From Bacillus sp. FJAT-52991 (GTDB lineage: Bacteria; Bacillota; Bacilli; Bacillales; Domibacillaceae): a stretch of DNA of 64,000 bases. Every line of letters begins with the position of its first letter. Positions within the stretch are counted from its first letter, which is position 1. The position numbers were made by a program, and so were the translations under genes. Below, one piece after another: positions 34,902 through 43,452 of the stretch. The notes under the pieces were generated by a model. That model ran no database searches. It saw only the letters and a program-made list of their open reading frames with translations, and was not told the origin of the DNA. Where the stretch lies: assembly GCF_037201805.1 (NCBI RefSeq), contig NZ_CP147404.1, forward strand, positions 2,008,001 through 2,072,000. The letters are read 5' to 3'.

Positions 34902-36416
34902 TTACATTTTTTGGCGAAACCTTTCTCGCAACTGATATTTTAGTATTTTTCCAGAAGTATTCCTGGGAAGCTGATCGACAATGATCACTTGACGCGGCAC
35001 TTTGTAGCCAGCGAGCTTTTGCCGGCAAAAGCTGCGGAACTCTTCCTCATCGAGCGTCTCATTCGTCTTTAACACAACGATGGCTGTCACCCTCTCCCCC
35101 CATACCTCATCGGGCAGACCAATGGTGGCGGCTTCTAGAATACTCGGATGCTCGTACATCACTTGCTCGACTTCAATCGAATACACATTTTCTCCTCCGC
35201 TAATGATGATGTCTTTTTTGCGGTCGACAAGTGTGATATACCCTTCTTCATCAGCAACAGCTAAATCGCCTGTATATAACCACCCATCCTTTAACGCTCG
35301 CTTCGTTTCTTCCGGCTTCTTATAATATTCCTTCATCACTGTCTCCCCGCGAATGACAAACTCACCGATCATGCCAGAAGTCGACTCTTTTCCTGCTGAA
35401 TCGACCACTTTTGCTTCTGTTAAGAAAAACGGCTTCCCGCCTTTACCGAGATGGTACTTATGACCTTCAGGATCGAGTATAATTCCCCCTGGCCCCGCTT
35501 CTGTTAACCCGCATAAATTGTAAAACTGATCCGTTTGAAAAAATGCCATGCTTTGCTTCACAATTTCAGGTGGCATTGGCGCTGCTCCATAACCACATCT
35601 TTTAATAGAAAAAAGATCGTAATCCTCCTTGTTCGGCACTTGCAAAATGAAGTTGTACATCGCCGGCACACCAAAGAAATGAGTAATTCGCTCCGCCTCA
35701 ATCGTTTGTAACGCTTGAACGGGATGGAATTCACGATGAATCACATGAGTGGCACCTAAAATCACACCAGCCACTAAAAATAAATTAAGCTGAGCGGAGT
35801 GAAACAAAGGAGCAAGATGAAGAAAGCGATCATTTGGATTAATCCCCATCCCAACCATCATCGTGAGCCCCACGTTAAAAATGCGACGATGATCGAATAG
35901 TGCCCCCTTTGGTTGACCCGTCGTGCCGGAAGTGTAAAGGATTTCAAGGTCATCGCTCTCTAACACGATCACCGGGGGCTCATCCTTGTTGTCAGAAAGG
36001 AGAGATTGAAAGCTCACATTACTCCTTGTTTGCCCAACCACAATCACTGCTTTGACAGCTGTTTGTTCCTTTGCCGATTGGATGATCGGTTCATATTCCT
36101 GATCGCAAAAAACAAAATGGGTATCGGATTGATCCAAAATATAATGTACTTCAGGAGCAGTAAGGCGAAAATTGACTGGAACGACGACAGCCCCGATTTT
36201 TGCACTAGCAAAGTAAGCAAATACAAAGTAATCGGAGTTTTTCATCATAAGGGCAATCTTTTCCCCTTTTTGTACACCTAACTTAAGCAACCCATGAGCG
36301 AGTCGATTCACTTGCTCATTGAACGCGTCATATGTGTACTGTCTACCTTCGCAGTGAATCGCCTGTTTTTTGGGGTGTTTTCTTGCATTTAATGTTAAGT
36401 AGTAGCCAATGTCCAA
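34902..36416 (-). CDS. acyl-CoA synthetase (first gene of operon)
   Basis: 504 aa. AMP-binding loop YTSGTTGQPKGALFDH, NLCGLTEAGPGG, GWLYTGDLAVAD, KDIIISGGENVYSIEVE, PRNTSGKILKYQLR. The frame runs to 36518, but those residues would cover the promoter; TTG at 36416 follows AAAGGAGG by 8 nt and opens DIGYYLTLNARKHPKK like related ligases. The sigma-54 promoter lies 36-54 bp upstream, so this is the first gene of the operon. Confidence 0.88.
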   Translation of the reverse strand: MDIGYYLTLNARKHPKKQAIHCEGRQYTYDAFNEQVNRLAHGLLKLGVQKGEKIALMMKNSDYFVFAYFASAKIGAVVVPVNFRLTAPEVHYILDQSDTHFVFCDQEYEPIIQSAKEQTAVKAVIVVGQTRSNVSFQSLLSDNKDEPPVIVLESDDLEILYTSGTTGQPKGALFDHRRIFNVGLTMMVGMGINPNDRFLHLAPLFHSAQLNLFLVAGVILGATHVIHREFHPVQALQTIEAERITHFFGVPAMYNFILQVPNKEDYDLFSIKRCGYGAAPMPPEIVKQSMAFFQTDQFYNLCGLTEAGPGGIILDPEGHKYHLGKGGKPFFLTEAKVVDSAGKESTSGMIGEFVIRGETVMKEYYKKPEETKRALKDGWLYTGDLAVADEEGYITLVDRKKDIIISGGENVYSIEVEQVMYEHPSILEAATIGLPDEVWGERVTAIVVLKTNETLDEEEFRSFCRQKLAGYKVPRQVIIVDQLPRNTSGKILKYQLRERFRQKM

Positions 36417-36452
36417 TCTCCTTCCCTCCTTTGTCGTTTCACATATCACAAT

Positions 36453-36469
36453 TGCAATTACTGTGCCAA
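36453..36469 (-). promoter_or_regulatory. sigma-54 promoter of acyl-CoA synthetase operon
   Basis: Minus strand TTGGCAC-agtaa-TTGCA, an essentially perfect -24/-12 match to TGGCAC-N5-TTGCA. The adjacent gene encodes a GAFTGA-containing activator. Confidence 0.9.
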
Positions 36470-36560
36470 CAACAAAGGCGTGAACTGTAAAGGAAATCGT
36501 CATCAACAATTGTCTCATTCATGAACAAGTGGACGACAGCTGTACAAAAAATGGACAGTT

Positions 36561-38273
36561 TCATAGCTGATATCTTTTCAGCTTTTCGTATAAGCCCGAC
36601 CGACTAATTCCTAGCAATCTGGCGGCTTTCGCTTTATTGCCATTGACCTCCTCCATCACCTTTTGAATAGCCGATATTTCGGCCTGCTCCGTTAATGAAT
36701 AGCAATGGTTATGAGACAAGGACATCGTTTCTACTTTCGCTGTCATATACTCTGGCAAATCTTCCATTTGAATATTTCCCGTTTCTGCAAATGTCATGGC
36801 TCGCTCTAAAATATTTTTCAACTCGCGGACATTTCCCGGCCAATCATACTGCAATAGACATCGAAGGGCCTTATCTTCTATACCTGTGACACTGGTACTA
36901 AGCACACGATTTAATTGTTCCATCATATGGTTGATTAATAACTTGACATCTCCTCTTCGTTCTCTTAAAGGCGGAATATGTAACGAAATCACGTTCAACC
37001 GGTAGTACAAATCTTCACGAAACTCACCAAGCTTGACCATTTCCTCTAATGGTCGATTCGTCGCCGCAATAATCCGCACATCTACATGCACACGCTCTGT
37101 CCCTCCAACACGGTAAAATTCTCGATCTTGAATGACTCGCAAAAGCTTGGCTTGTAAAATTAAGGACATATCACCGACTTCATCTAGGAAAAGCGTCCCA
37201 CCATTCGCTAAATCGAACTTGCCAATTTTGCCTTTGCGATTTGCTCCAGTGAATGCCCCTTCCTCATAACCGAAAAACTCGGATTCTAGCAATTGCTCGG
37301 GAATCGCCGCACAGTTGACTTCGACAAAAGGCCCTTCTTTTCGTGCACTGCTTGCATGAACCGCATGAGCAAATAGCTCCTTCCCTGTACCAGACTCCCC
37401 TCGAACTAAAATCGTCGAGCGACCTTTGGCGGCTTTGGCGGCACTATTCTTCAATTTTTCCAAATAGCGATCGTGAGTGATAATTTGATCCCACGTAAAT
37501 CTTGCTTGCTCTGATTTTTTCAATTCACTTAAATAATAAGCGACCTTGCTTTCTGCTTTTTCGAGCTTTTTAAACAAAGTACTCACTTCGTTTAATTGTC
37601 GATACATCACTTTTCCAAGCACGCCGATCACTTTTTCACCTTGGAGAATAGGAATGCGGTGGACAATGTACTTAATGCCGTTCACTTCCATAAAGTCACT
37701 GAGCTCAGCCTCCTCGGTATGAAACGCCTTAGATAGATGAAAATGAGGAAACACTTGATCGACGGGCTGATGCAAAACATCTTGCTGCTTCAAGTTAAAT
37801 AGCTCAAGTAAAGCGGGGTTGACCATTTCAATGTTGGACTGTTCATCAATCATAATAATGCCATCATACGCATGCTCAATCGCCGTATCGAGTTTCCGCT
37901 TCAGCATCAAGGTTCTCACGATATTCGTTGTCGTTGCGAGACCGACCACTTTCTCCTCTTTATCAAGAACAATGCCCGTCCCCACTTTACTTATTTTTGC
38001 AACCTCCGCTACCTCTTCAAATGGCATATTTTCAGGAAATGTCACTGGTTGATCAATTAAATAATCTCTTATACTTGTAGACAAAGGCTGTTCGTTTAAC
38101 ACCATTTTATATAAAGAGCTACGGGTAAACACACCGATCAGTTCACGATTGGCGTTCGTAACAGGCAAGGTGTTCCATTTATTTTCCTTCATCATCACAA
38201 GAGCCTCTTTTAACGTAGACGTTTCACTTAACGTTTCTTTGATTGGTGTCATAATATCTTTGATACAAGTCAA
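36561..38273 (-). CDS. sigma-54-dependent activator with CBS and PAS domains
   Basis: 570 aa. Two CBS repeats (about 1-125), a PAS domain (about 128-235), the AAA+ domain with Walker A GESGTGKE (292-299), the sigma-54 contact EGAFTGA (338-344) and Walker [13 protein letters not shown], then a Fis-type helix-turn-helix at the end ([22 protein letters not shown]). CBS domains bind adenine nucleotides and PAS domains small ligands, so it could read energy state or an acyl compound. It precedes the three synthetase genes on the same strand and is their likely activator. Confidence 0.92.
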   Translation of the reverse strand: MTCIKDIMTPIKETLSETSTLKEALVMMKENKWNTLPVTNANRELIGVFTRSSLYKMVLNEQPLSTSIRDYLIDQPVTFPENMPFEEVAEVAKISKVGTGIVLDKEEKVVGLATTTNIVRTLMLKRKLDTAIEHAYDGIIMIDEQSNIEMVNPALLELFNLKQQDVLHQPVDQVFPHFHLSKAFHTEEAELSDFMEVNGIKYIVHRIPILQGEKVIGVLGKVMYRQLNEVSTLFKKLEKAESKVAYYLSELKKSEQARFTWDQIITHDRYLEKLKNSAAKAAKGRSTILVRGESGTGKELFAHAVHASSARKEGPFVEVNCAAIPEQLLESEFFGYEEGAFTGANRKGKIGKFDLANGGTLFLDEVGDMSLILQAKLLRVIQDREFYRVGGTERVHVDVRIIAATNRPLEEMVKLGEFREDLYYRLNVISLHIPPLRERRGDVKLLINHMMEQLNRVLSTSVTGIEDKALRCLLQYDWPGNVRELKNILERAMTFAETGNIQMEDLPEYMTAKVETMSLSHNHCYSLTEQAEISAIQKVMEEVNGNKAKAARLLGISRSGLYEKLKRYQL

Positions 38274-38508
38274 AATGCTGCCCCTTTCTTTGTGAATTTT
38301 CTCAATATTTTAACTTCATATTATCATGGTTTATTTTTCAAAGATACTTTTTGACAAAAGCATTTATAGGCAAAATTCGTGTATGCTATGTTTTTTTGTA
38401 ACTTTCCTAGAAGTTTTGTCGAACATCTTTCATTTTTTCAATAAAGTGGGCATAATACATACTGTTGTGTGGATTAAAATATGAATGAAAAAATCGGGAG
38501 ACTAAAAA

Positions 38509-38688
38509 ATGGAAAAAATCGAAACGAATTTAGTTACTGAAATTATGTCTAAACGTCATTTGATGATCCAGACGGGGATGACAAAAGGGTTAAGTCACAG
38601 AGAGACCATAAAGTACAGCCAAGAATTAGATAAGCTCATTGCAAAGTATCAAACAATCAGCAGAAGTTTCCAATCATTCGATGACTAA
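38509..38688 (+). CDS. Spo0E-like aspartyl-phosphate phosphatase
   Basis: 59 aa, a two-helix hairpin. MSKRHLMIQTGMTKGLS makes the first helix, and the second carries the family signature SQELDKLIAKYQ (SxxLD). Members dephosphorylate Spo0A~P and so delay sporulation. ATG at 38509; a GGGAG site lies 11 nt upstream. Stand-alone gene between the sigma-54 activator and the YdjO-like gene. Confidence 0.8.
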   Translation: MEKIETNLVTEIMSKRHLMIQTGMTKGLSHRETIKYSQELDKLIAKYQTISRSFQSFDD

Positions 38689-38811
38689 TGAAATGAAACA
38701 CAACAAGAAATGCCAAATCTTTCAGACAGAATAAACTGAAACTTATGAAATCGCATAAAAGTATGAGATAATAGCAATGAACGAAAAATATGCGAAGTAG
38801 GAAGTGACGAT

Positions 38812-39015
38812 ATGTCTTATTACAATAATAGACGTACAGAACCTTTACCTAGTGAAGATGTCGCTACGTGGGAATGTGTAGCACAAGACTGTAACGGCTG
38901 GATGAGAAAAGATTTTGCAACAAAAGACGCTCCACCATGCCCATTTTGCGGATCAGAAATGAAAACAGGAACACGCCACATCACCGCTCTAAAAAACAAT
39001 AATTTACATAAGTAA
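38812..39015 (+). CDS. YdjO-like zinc-ribbon protein
   Basis: 67 aa. WECVAQDCNGWMRKDF followed by PPCPFCGSEMKTGTR gives a four-Cys knuckle (C-x4-C ... C-x2-C), as in the cold-inducible YdjO family of Bacillus. Basic C-terminus. GGAAGTGA precedes the ATG by 4 nt. Biochemical role unknown. Followed by the tandem-repeat region without an evident terminator. Confidence 0.75.
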   Translation: MSYYNNRRTEPLPSEDVATWECVAQDCNGWMRKDFATKDAPPCPFCGSEMKTGTRHITALKNNNLHK

Positions 39016-39642
39016 CAAAGAAAAGTGGAAGGACCTGTTTAGCGATGTATGGACTGGAACGAGCCGCACGAGATAAAGGAAAACGAAAAGCGGAGCCAAC
39101 TCGTTCAGTCGCGACAAGCAAAAGACGAGCCGACTGAAAGGTTGTTCTTTAACCTTTTGGACGGATTGACTTTTGTCCTCGAACGACTAGTTGACAAAGA
39201 AAAGCGAAAGGGCCCGTTTAGCGACGTATGGACTGGAACGAGCCGCACGAGATAAAGGAAACACGATGAACGGCAGTGAATCGATGTTGACTTATCGCTA
39301 GGAGGATCGTGGAAGTACACTAGGCGCTGGGGACTGGAGCTAGACAACAAAGAAAAGCGAAAGGACCTGTTTAGCGACGTATGGACTGGAACGAGCCGCA
39401 CGAGATAAAGGAAACACGATGAACGGCAGTGAATCGATGTTGACTTATCGCTAGGAGGATCGTGGAAGTACACTAGGCGCTGGGGACTGGAGCTAGACAA
39501 CAAAGAAAAGCGAAAGGACCCGTTTAGACACCAAAACCAGAGGATAATTGACCGAATAGTCGGTCTTTGGAATCCAACCGAGAGTGCAAGCATCTGCACA
39601 CACGTTAGCGACTAGAACTGGATCATGAAAAAAGAAGGCGGT
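39016..39642. repeat. intergenic repeat cluster, 153-bp tandem units
   Basis: Two full 153-bp units (39196-39348 and 39349-39501) begin AAAGAAAAGCGAAAGG and end GGAGCTAGACAAC. They are almost identical. A partial copy at 39018-39083 and a truncated one at 39502-39528 flank them. Between partial and full units lies a second repeat (39083-39195) that recurs near 63800. No gene is supported here; long frames across it are repeat artefacts. Confidence 0.85.
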
Positions 39643-40656
39643 TTAATCTCCCGCCTTCTCCTTATCTACTATATACAAACGATACATATTCTTCACTTCT
39701 TGTTCCACTCGCTCTCTTAAAGCATTCGGCTGCACCACTTCTGCTTTACATCCGAAGTTTAGGGTCCAGTTGACTAAACCATCACTCACGATCGCTTTTG
39801 CCGAAAGAATAAAATGCTCTTCCCCATCTTTTTGGATGTCTGCCTCATGGCCAAACTTGTCAATGATGACATTGATCAGCTCATTTTTAAAGCGAATTTT
39901 GATCCAATCTGCTTGTCCAGCAAACATATTAAATGTCGATTGAACGTATTTGCCGACATCGAAGGCTTCATACACGAACGCTTCTTCAGTCGCTTGAACA
40001 TTTCGCATACGATCCATGCGATAATGCCTAATTTCATCCGCTTCGAAATAATAGGCAATTAAATAATAAAAATCATGCGCCCACGTTAAAGCAAGCGGCT
40101 TCACTTTGTACAGCGCTCCTTCATGACTTAAAACAAACTGTTTATCCACATTGTATCGCCCGTATTGAAACGTCACGATTCTCTTCTCCGTAATCGCTTC
40201 ATGCAAATCATGAATCGCTAGCCGAACTAATTTGCTTTTACTCTTTATCGACGTATCAATTAAAATTTCGTTTTGTAGTCTTTTCGCTTGCTGCTGACTC
40301 GTTAATGTTTTTATTTTTCTAGTCAAGCTTTTCGTTTCTTCTTTCGTAATAAATCTGGCGGAAACGACCGCGTCAATGAGCATTCTCAGCTCATAAGGCT
40401 CAAACAGTCGATATTGATGACTATAGTATTTCGGCATTCCTTCTTTTTCTTGATTAATTGTTATATCAAAATTAGCTTCTATTAAATTCTCAATATCATC
40501 TTTTAACGAATTTTTATTTGGTTTATACTCTTCCCCATAAAATGATTGAAACTTCGAAATGATATCATCAATCGTCCATTGATTGCTTTCATCGGTCTCT
40601 TCTCGAAACCATTCCATCAGCTTGAGAAGCCTTTGCTTATTGTTGATTTTGACCAC
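39643..40656 (-). CDS. WYL-domain transcriptional regulator
   Basis: 337 aa. N-terminal winged helix (NKQRLLKLMEWFREETDESNQWTIDDIISKFQSFYG) and linker, then a WYL domain around 190-260 (KVKPLALTWAHDFYYLIAYYFEADEIRHYRMDRM; the W-Y-L positions read W, Y and L/I) and a C-terminal WCX extension. WYL domains bind nucleic acid or small ligands and often control stress or defence genes, but no defence genes are adjacent. Short distance to its own start, no partner gene. Confidence 0.8.
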   Translation of the reverse strand: MVKINNKQRLLKLMEWFREETDESNQWTIDDIISKFQSFYGEEYKPNKNSLKDDIENLIEANFDITINQEKEGMPKYYSHQYRLFEPYELRMLIDAVVSARFITKEETKSLTRKIKTLTSQQQAKRLQNEILIDTSIKSKSKLVRLAIHDLHEAITEKRIVTFQYGRYNVDKQFVLSHEGALYKVKPLALTWAHDFYYLIAYYFEADEIRHYRMDRMRNVQATEEAFVYEAFDVGKYVQSTFNMFAGQADWIKIRFKNELINVIIDKFGHEADIQKDGEEHFILSAKAIVSDGLVNWTLNFGCKAEVVQPNALRERVEQEVKNMYRLYIVDKEKAGD

Positions 40657-40765
40657 GGACTTCGCTCCCTTCTTCCTTCATTGTAGCAAAAAAAACTAGA
40701 AATTAAATCCAATATTTTATTCCTCTTTCTCTGAAAAAATTTTTAAAAAAATGTGTAAAAAACAG

Positions 40766-40794
40766 TTTCCAAACAAAAATTTTTTTTGTATGAT
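40766..40794 (+). promoter_or_regulatory. promoter of acetyltransferase leader
   Basis: TTTCCA (40766-40771), 17-nt spacer rich in A and T, TATGAT (40789-40794). Predicted transcript start about 40801, giving a leader of roughly 177 nt. Confidence 0.6.
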
Positions 40795-40800
40795 AGTAGC

Positions 40801-40977
40801 AGAAAAGCAAATAATTAATGGTGATTTAGGGAAGGCAAATGGTGCGCCACCAGCTTCTTTGGCTGGTTCTAGTGGGTTCGATTCCCACCCCGAAATTTTT
40901 TATGAAAGCTATGAAAAATTTCGAGGGTGGAATTCGGACGCGATAGGACCGACCTGCCCTCATATGGAGGGATTAAT
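40801..40977 (+). promoter_or_regulatory. structured leader with tRNA-like domain and SD-sequestering switch
   Basis: 40825-40895 folds as a cloverleaf: acceptor stem 40825-31/40889-95 (one A-G mismatch), D arm GGC/GCC with GG in the loop, 5-bp anticodon-like stem CCAGC/GCTGG with 7-nt loop TTCTTTG, 5-nt variable loop, and a canonical T arm GTGGG-TTCGATT-CCCAC. No CCA end. Alternative hairpin A pairs 40885-40900 with 40914-40930 (16 bp, one bulge). Hairpin B pairs 40923-40930 with 40954-40961. Hairpin C pairs CCCTC 40957-40961 with GAGGG 40967-40971 and covers the ribosome site. A competes with the tRNA fold and with B, and B competes with C. Class not recognised. Confidence 0.7.
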
Positions 40978-41535
40978 ATGTTAAAGAAGCGCGATGTACA
41001 TGACAGCCATGTACTATTTGATTTGATGACGCACCCTGAAGTCTTCCCTTTCGTGCGTCAAAAAGCCCACTCTTATGAAGAATTTGTCTTCGTTTCTAAA
41101 CAAACGATTGAAGCAGAAGAGCGCGGTGAATTAATTTCACGTACCATTGTTGATGAGTGGGGCAACCCTATTGGAACGATTAATTTATATGACATTAATG
41201 AAAATGCAGGATTTCTTGGCACTTGGCTGGGCAAGCCTTATCATGGAAAAGGATACAACGCCCCAGCAAAAGAAGCTTTTTTTCAAGAATTATTTTATGA
41301 GCTAGAGATTGAAGCTGTTTTTATGCGGATTCGCAAAGTGAATACACGCTCCTTAAAAGCCGCTCAAAAACTACCATATGCTATTTTAGCCAACGAGACA
41401 CGACCATCAATTTACGCACAAATCAATGAACATGAAGATGCATACGATCTATTTGAAATTTCAAAAGATTTATTCACCCTCTACATGATGCGTCAAATGA
41501 ACGAAGCAGCAGACGACCAAGCAATGGAAGCTTAA
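40978..41535 (+). CDS. GNAT family N-acetyltransferase
   Basis: 185 aa. RimJ/RimL-like GNAT fold: the beta strands around SRTIVDEWGNPIGTINLYDI and GFLGTWLGKPYHGKGYNAPAKEAFF (acetyl-CoA pyrophosphate-binding loop, K-x-Y-H-G-K-G-Y), then VFMRIRKVNTRSLKAAQKL, where the conserved N-x-x-S occurs. ATG at 40978 with GGAGGG 6 nt upstream; the frame upstream runs through leader RNA. Acceptor substrate unknown. Expression is probably set by the structured leader. Confidence 0.85.
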   Translation: MLKKRDVHDSHVLFDLMTHPEVFPFVRQKAHSYEEFVFVSKQTIEAEERGELISRTIVDEWGNPIGTINLYDINENAGFLGTWLGKPYHGKGYNAPAKEAFFQELFYELEIEAVFMRIRKVNTRSLKAAQKLPYAILANETRPSIYAQINEHEDAYDLFEISKDLFTLYMMRQMNEAADDQAMEA

Positions 41536-41605
41536 AAATTTCCCCTCTGCCAAATTCACTATAAGTTACAACTGATTCTCATATCCTCTATTATGAGCTA
41601 ATTAG

Positions 41606-41633
41606 ACCCTTCAGCATCCCGCTGAAGGGTTTT
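41606..41633 (+). terminator. terminator after acetyltransferase gene
   Basis: CCCTTCAGC-atccc-GCTGAAGGG stem with TTTTCC. The same hairpin recurs at 45171. Confidence 0.85.
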
Positions 41634-41690
41634 CCAATGTTATAGGATTCATTGTACAAATCCTTTCTATCCCCCTTTGTGGGTCTGTCA

Positions 41691-42983
41691 CTAACAACAA
41701 CCACCTGCACCACTATGACAAACCCCTGTTTCAGGCAGCTGTAGTTGTACATTTGCAGCCGCCTCTTTATCTCCTGCTAAGTATGCCACAACCGAACGTA
41801 CTTGCTCATAGCCCGTTGCCATTAGAAATGTCGGTGCACGGCCATATGATTTCGAACCTACAATATAAAAGTTTGGTTCAAGCTGACGTAGTTCCTTCTC
41901 ACCATGTGCTGGCACACTGCCGCAACTGTGCTCATTTGGATCAATCAGCGGTGCAAGTGCCGGTACAGCCTCTGTTATGGCCTCACTTTCGAATCGTAGT
42001 TCACGATGGAAGTCAAAGTTTGGACGATTGCCTGTATTGACAATTAAACGGTCAAATGGCTCTAATGTTTTCTCTGTAGACGTTAAGACCATTCCGTTTT
42101 GTTCACGAATACCTGTTATCATAAATGGTGCTTCCACTTGGATTTGGCCGTTACGAACGCATTCTGCCATACGAAGTCCTAACTCACCACGAGCAGCAAG
42201 TTCATCATTCTCCCCTCCACCGAATGCATCCTCCACACGCTTTTTACGCAAAATCCATGTAATAGATGTTTCAGGATACTTTTGTTTTAATGTAACTAAG
42301 TTAAGCAACGAGTTAATTGCCGAATGTCCCCCTCCAACAACAGCAATGCGTTTATTCGCATATAATTCCTTATTTGTTTCTACATTTGGAATATGGTAAT
42401 CGATAAGCGAGGCTAGCTCTTTTTCTGTTCGTAACCAAACCCCATTACTTATCGCTGGATTCGGATTTCCCCAAGTTCCTGTCGCATCAACCACCGCTTT
42501 AGCCTTCATTTTTTTCAAACCGCCTGGTGTTTCTACATATAATAGAAACGGTTGTGAGGAACGATTTGTTGATTTCATACGGTCTAATCCATCCCGTGTA
42601 ATGGCTACAACTTCATGGTTCGTATGAATAGATGGTGCTAAAAGTTCAGTTAAAGGCGCTAAATAATCTTCCACTAATTCTTTTCCGGTTGGTATACTTT
42701 CTCCATTAGGTACTTGCCAATCCGTTTGTAATAATAATCGTTTGCCTGCTTCATCCATGTTATATTGCCAAGGTGAAAATAGAGTGACATGCTCCCATGT
42801 GCGTATATTTGCAGCGGTTTCCCCTTTTTCCAGTAAAAAGAAAGGTATCCCTCGTTCTTTTAAATGAGCGGCGGCGGCTAAACCGATTGGACCCGCGCCA
42901 ATGACTGCAACTGGTAACGTCGGCTCACAGCACCCTGTACTTGGATCACAACAAGTCGTTGGTTGAATAATTTTAAATTCCAT
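41691..42983 (-). CDS. FAD/NAD(P)-binding monooxygenase-like protein of ars operon (ArsO-like)
   Basis: 430 aa flavoprotein with FAD motif AVIGAGPIGLAAAAHL and NAD(P) motif VVGGGHSAINSL, plus ATGTWGNP. Unusual Cys clusters flank the fold: TTCCDPSTGCCEP at the N-terminus and CHSGAGGCC at the C-terminus, suited to bind As(III). ATG at 42983 after AAAGGAG; a GTG at 42992 is less likely. Fourth gene after arsR, arsB and arsC, so it probably modifies or handles an arsenical. The exact reaction is unknown. Confidence 0.7.
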   Translation of the reverse strand: MEFKIIQPTTCCDPSTGCCEPTLPVAVIGAGPIGLAAAAHLKERGIPFFLLEKGETAANIRTWEHVTLFSPWQYNMDEAGKRLLLQTDWQVPNGESIPTGKELVEDYLAPLTELLAPSIHTNHEVVAITRDGLDRMKSTNRSSQPFLLYVETPGGLKKMKAKAVVDATGTWGNPNPAISNGVWLRTEKELASLIDYHIPNVETNKELYANKRIAVVGGGHSAINSLLNLVTLKQKYPETSITWILRKKRVEDAFGGGENDELAARGELGLRMAECVRNGQIQVEAPFMITGIREQNGMVLTSTEKTLEPFDRLIVNTGNRPNFDFHRELRFESEAITEAVPALAPLIDPNEHSCGSVPAHGEKELRQLEPNFYIVGSKSYGRAPTFLMATGYEQVRSVVAYLAGDKEAAANVQLQLPETGVCHSGAGGCC

Positions 42984-43016
42984 TATAAACACTCCTTTAT
43001 ATAACCTTTTGCTTTT

Positions 43017-43439
43017 TTATTTCGCTTCTTCTCTCGCAAATCGTTGAATACGTTCACCAATTTCATCACGTACACGTTGGAACTCTGCCCAAATTTCTTC
43101 TTCTGTGCCTGTTGCTTTTGCTGGGTCGTCAAATCCCCAGTGTTCACGACGAATAGAAGGAGGTGTCATTGGACATTTATCCGCTGCATCCCCACAAAGT
43201 GTGACGATGAAATCTGCGTTATTAAGTGTTTCTAAATCAATGATATCGGACGTTTGATTTGAAATACCCATGTCTACTTCTGCCATTGCTTTTACTGCGT
43301 TGGGATTTAAACCATGCGCTTCTACACCTGCACTTTTGACGATCCACTTATCGTCTAAATAGCGCTTTCCAAATCCTTCAGCCATTTGACTGCGGCAAGA
43401 GTTACCCGTACATAAGAAATAAAGTAGTTTTTTAGCCAT
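43017..43439 (-). CDS. arsC: arsenate reductase, thioredoxin-coupled
   Basis: 140 aa. LMW-phosphatase-like P-loop [10 protein letters not shown] with nucleophile C10 and C15, and the redox pair C82 and C89 in [11 protein letters not shown]. This is the pI258/B. subtilis type, which reduces As(V) to As(III) using thioredoxin. It lies 13 bp after arsB. The As(III) product is exported by ArsB. Confidence 0.95.
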   Translation of the reverse strand: MAKKLLYFLCTGNSCRSQMAEGFGKRYLDDKWIVKSAGVEAHGLNPNAVKAMAEVDMGISNQTSDIIDLETLNNADFIVTLCGDAADKCPMTPPSIRREHWGFDDPAKATGTEEEIWAEFQRVRDEIGERIQRFAREEAK

Positions 43440-43452
43440 CTTATTGCTCCTT

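Noticed and set aside
38812..39255. A second zinc-ribbon-like gene at 39049-39255
   Set aside because: It lies wholly inside the repeat cluster and has no ribosome site; its frame reads through dispersed repeat sequence.
39105..39599. 164-codon minus-strand ORF
   Set aside because: Its protein repeats itself because it crosses the 153-bp tandem units; no ribosome site and no family resemblance.
39016..39642. CRISPR array
   Set aside because: Units are 153 bp and adjacent, without unique spacers, and no cas genes are in the window.
40825..40896. A functional tRNA gene (anticodon CTT)
   Set aside because: The cloverleaf has an acceptor mismatch, A at position 8, U at 37, no encoded CCA, a 3-bp D stem, and continues into an mRNA leader. 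A tRNA-like regulatory domain fits better.
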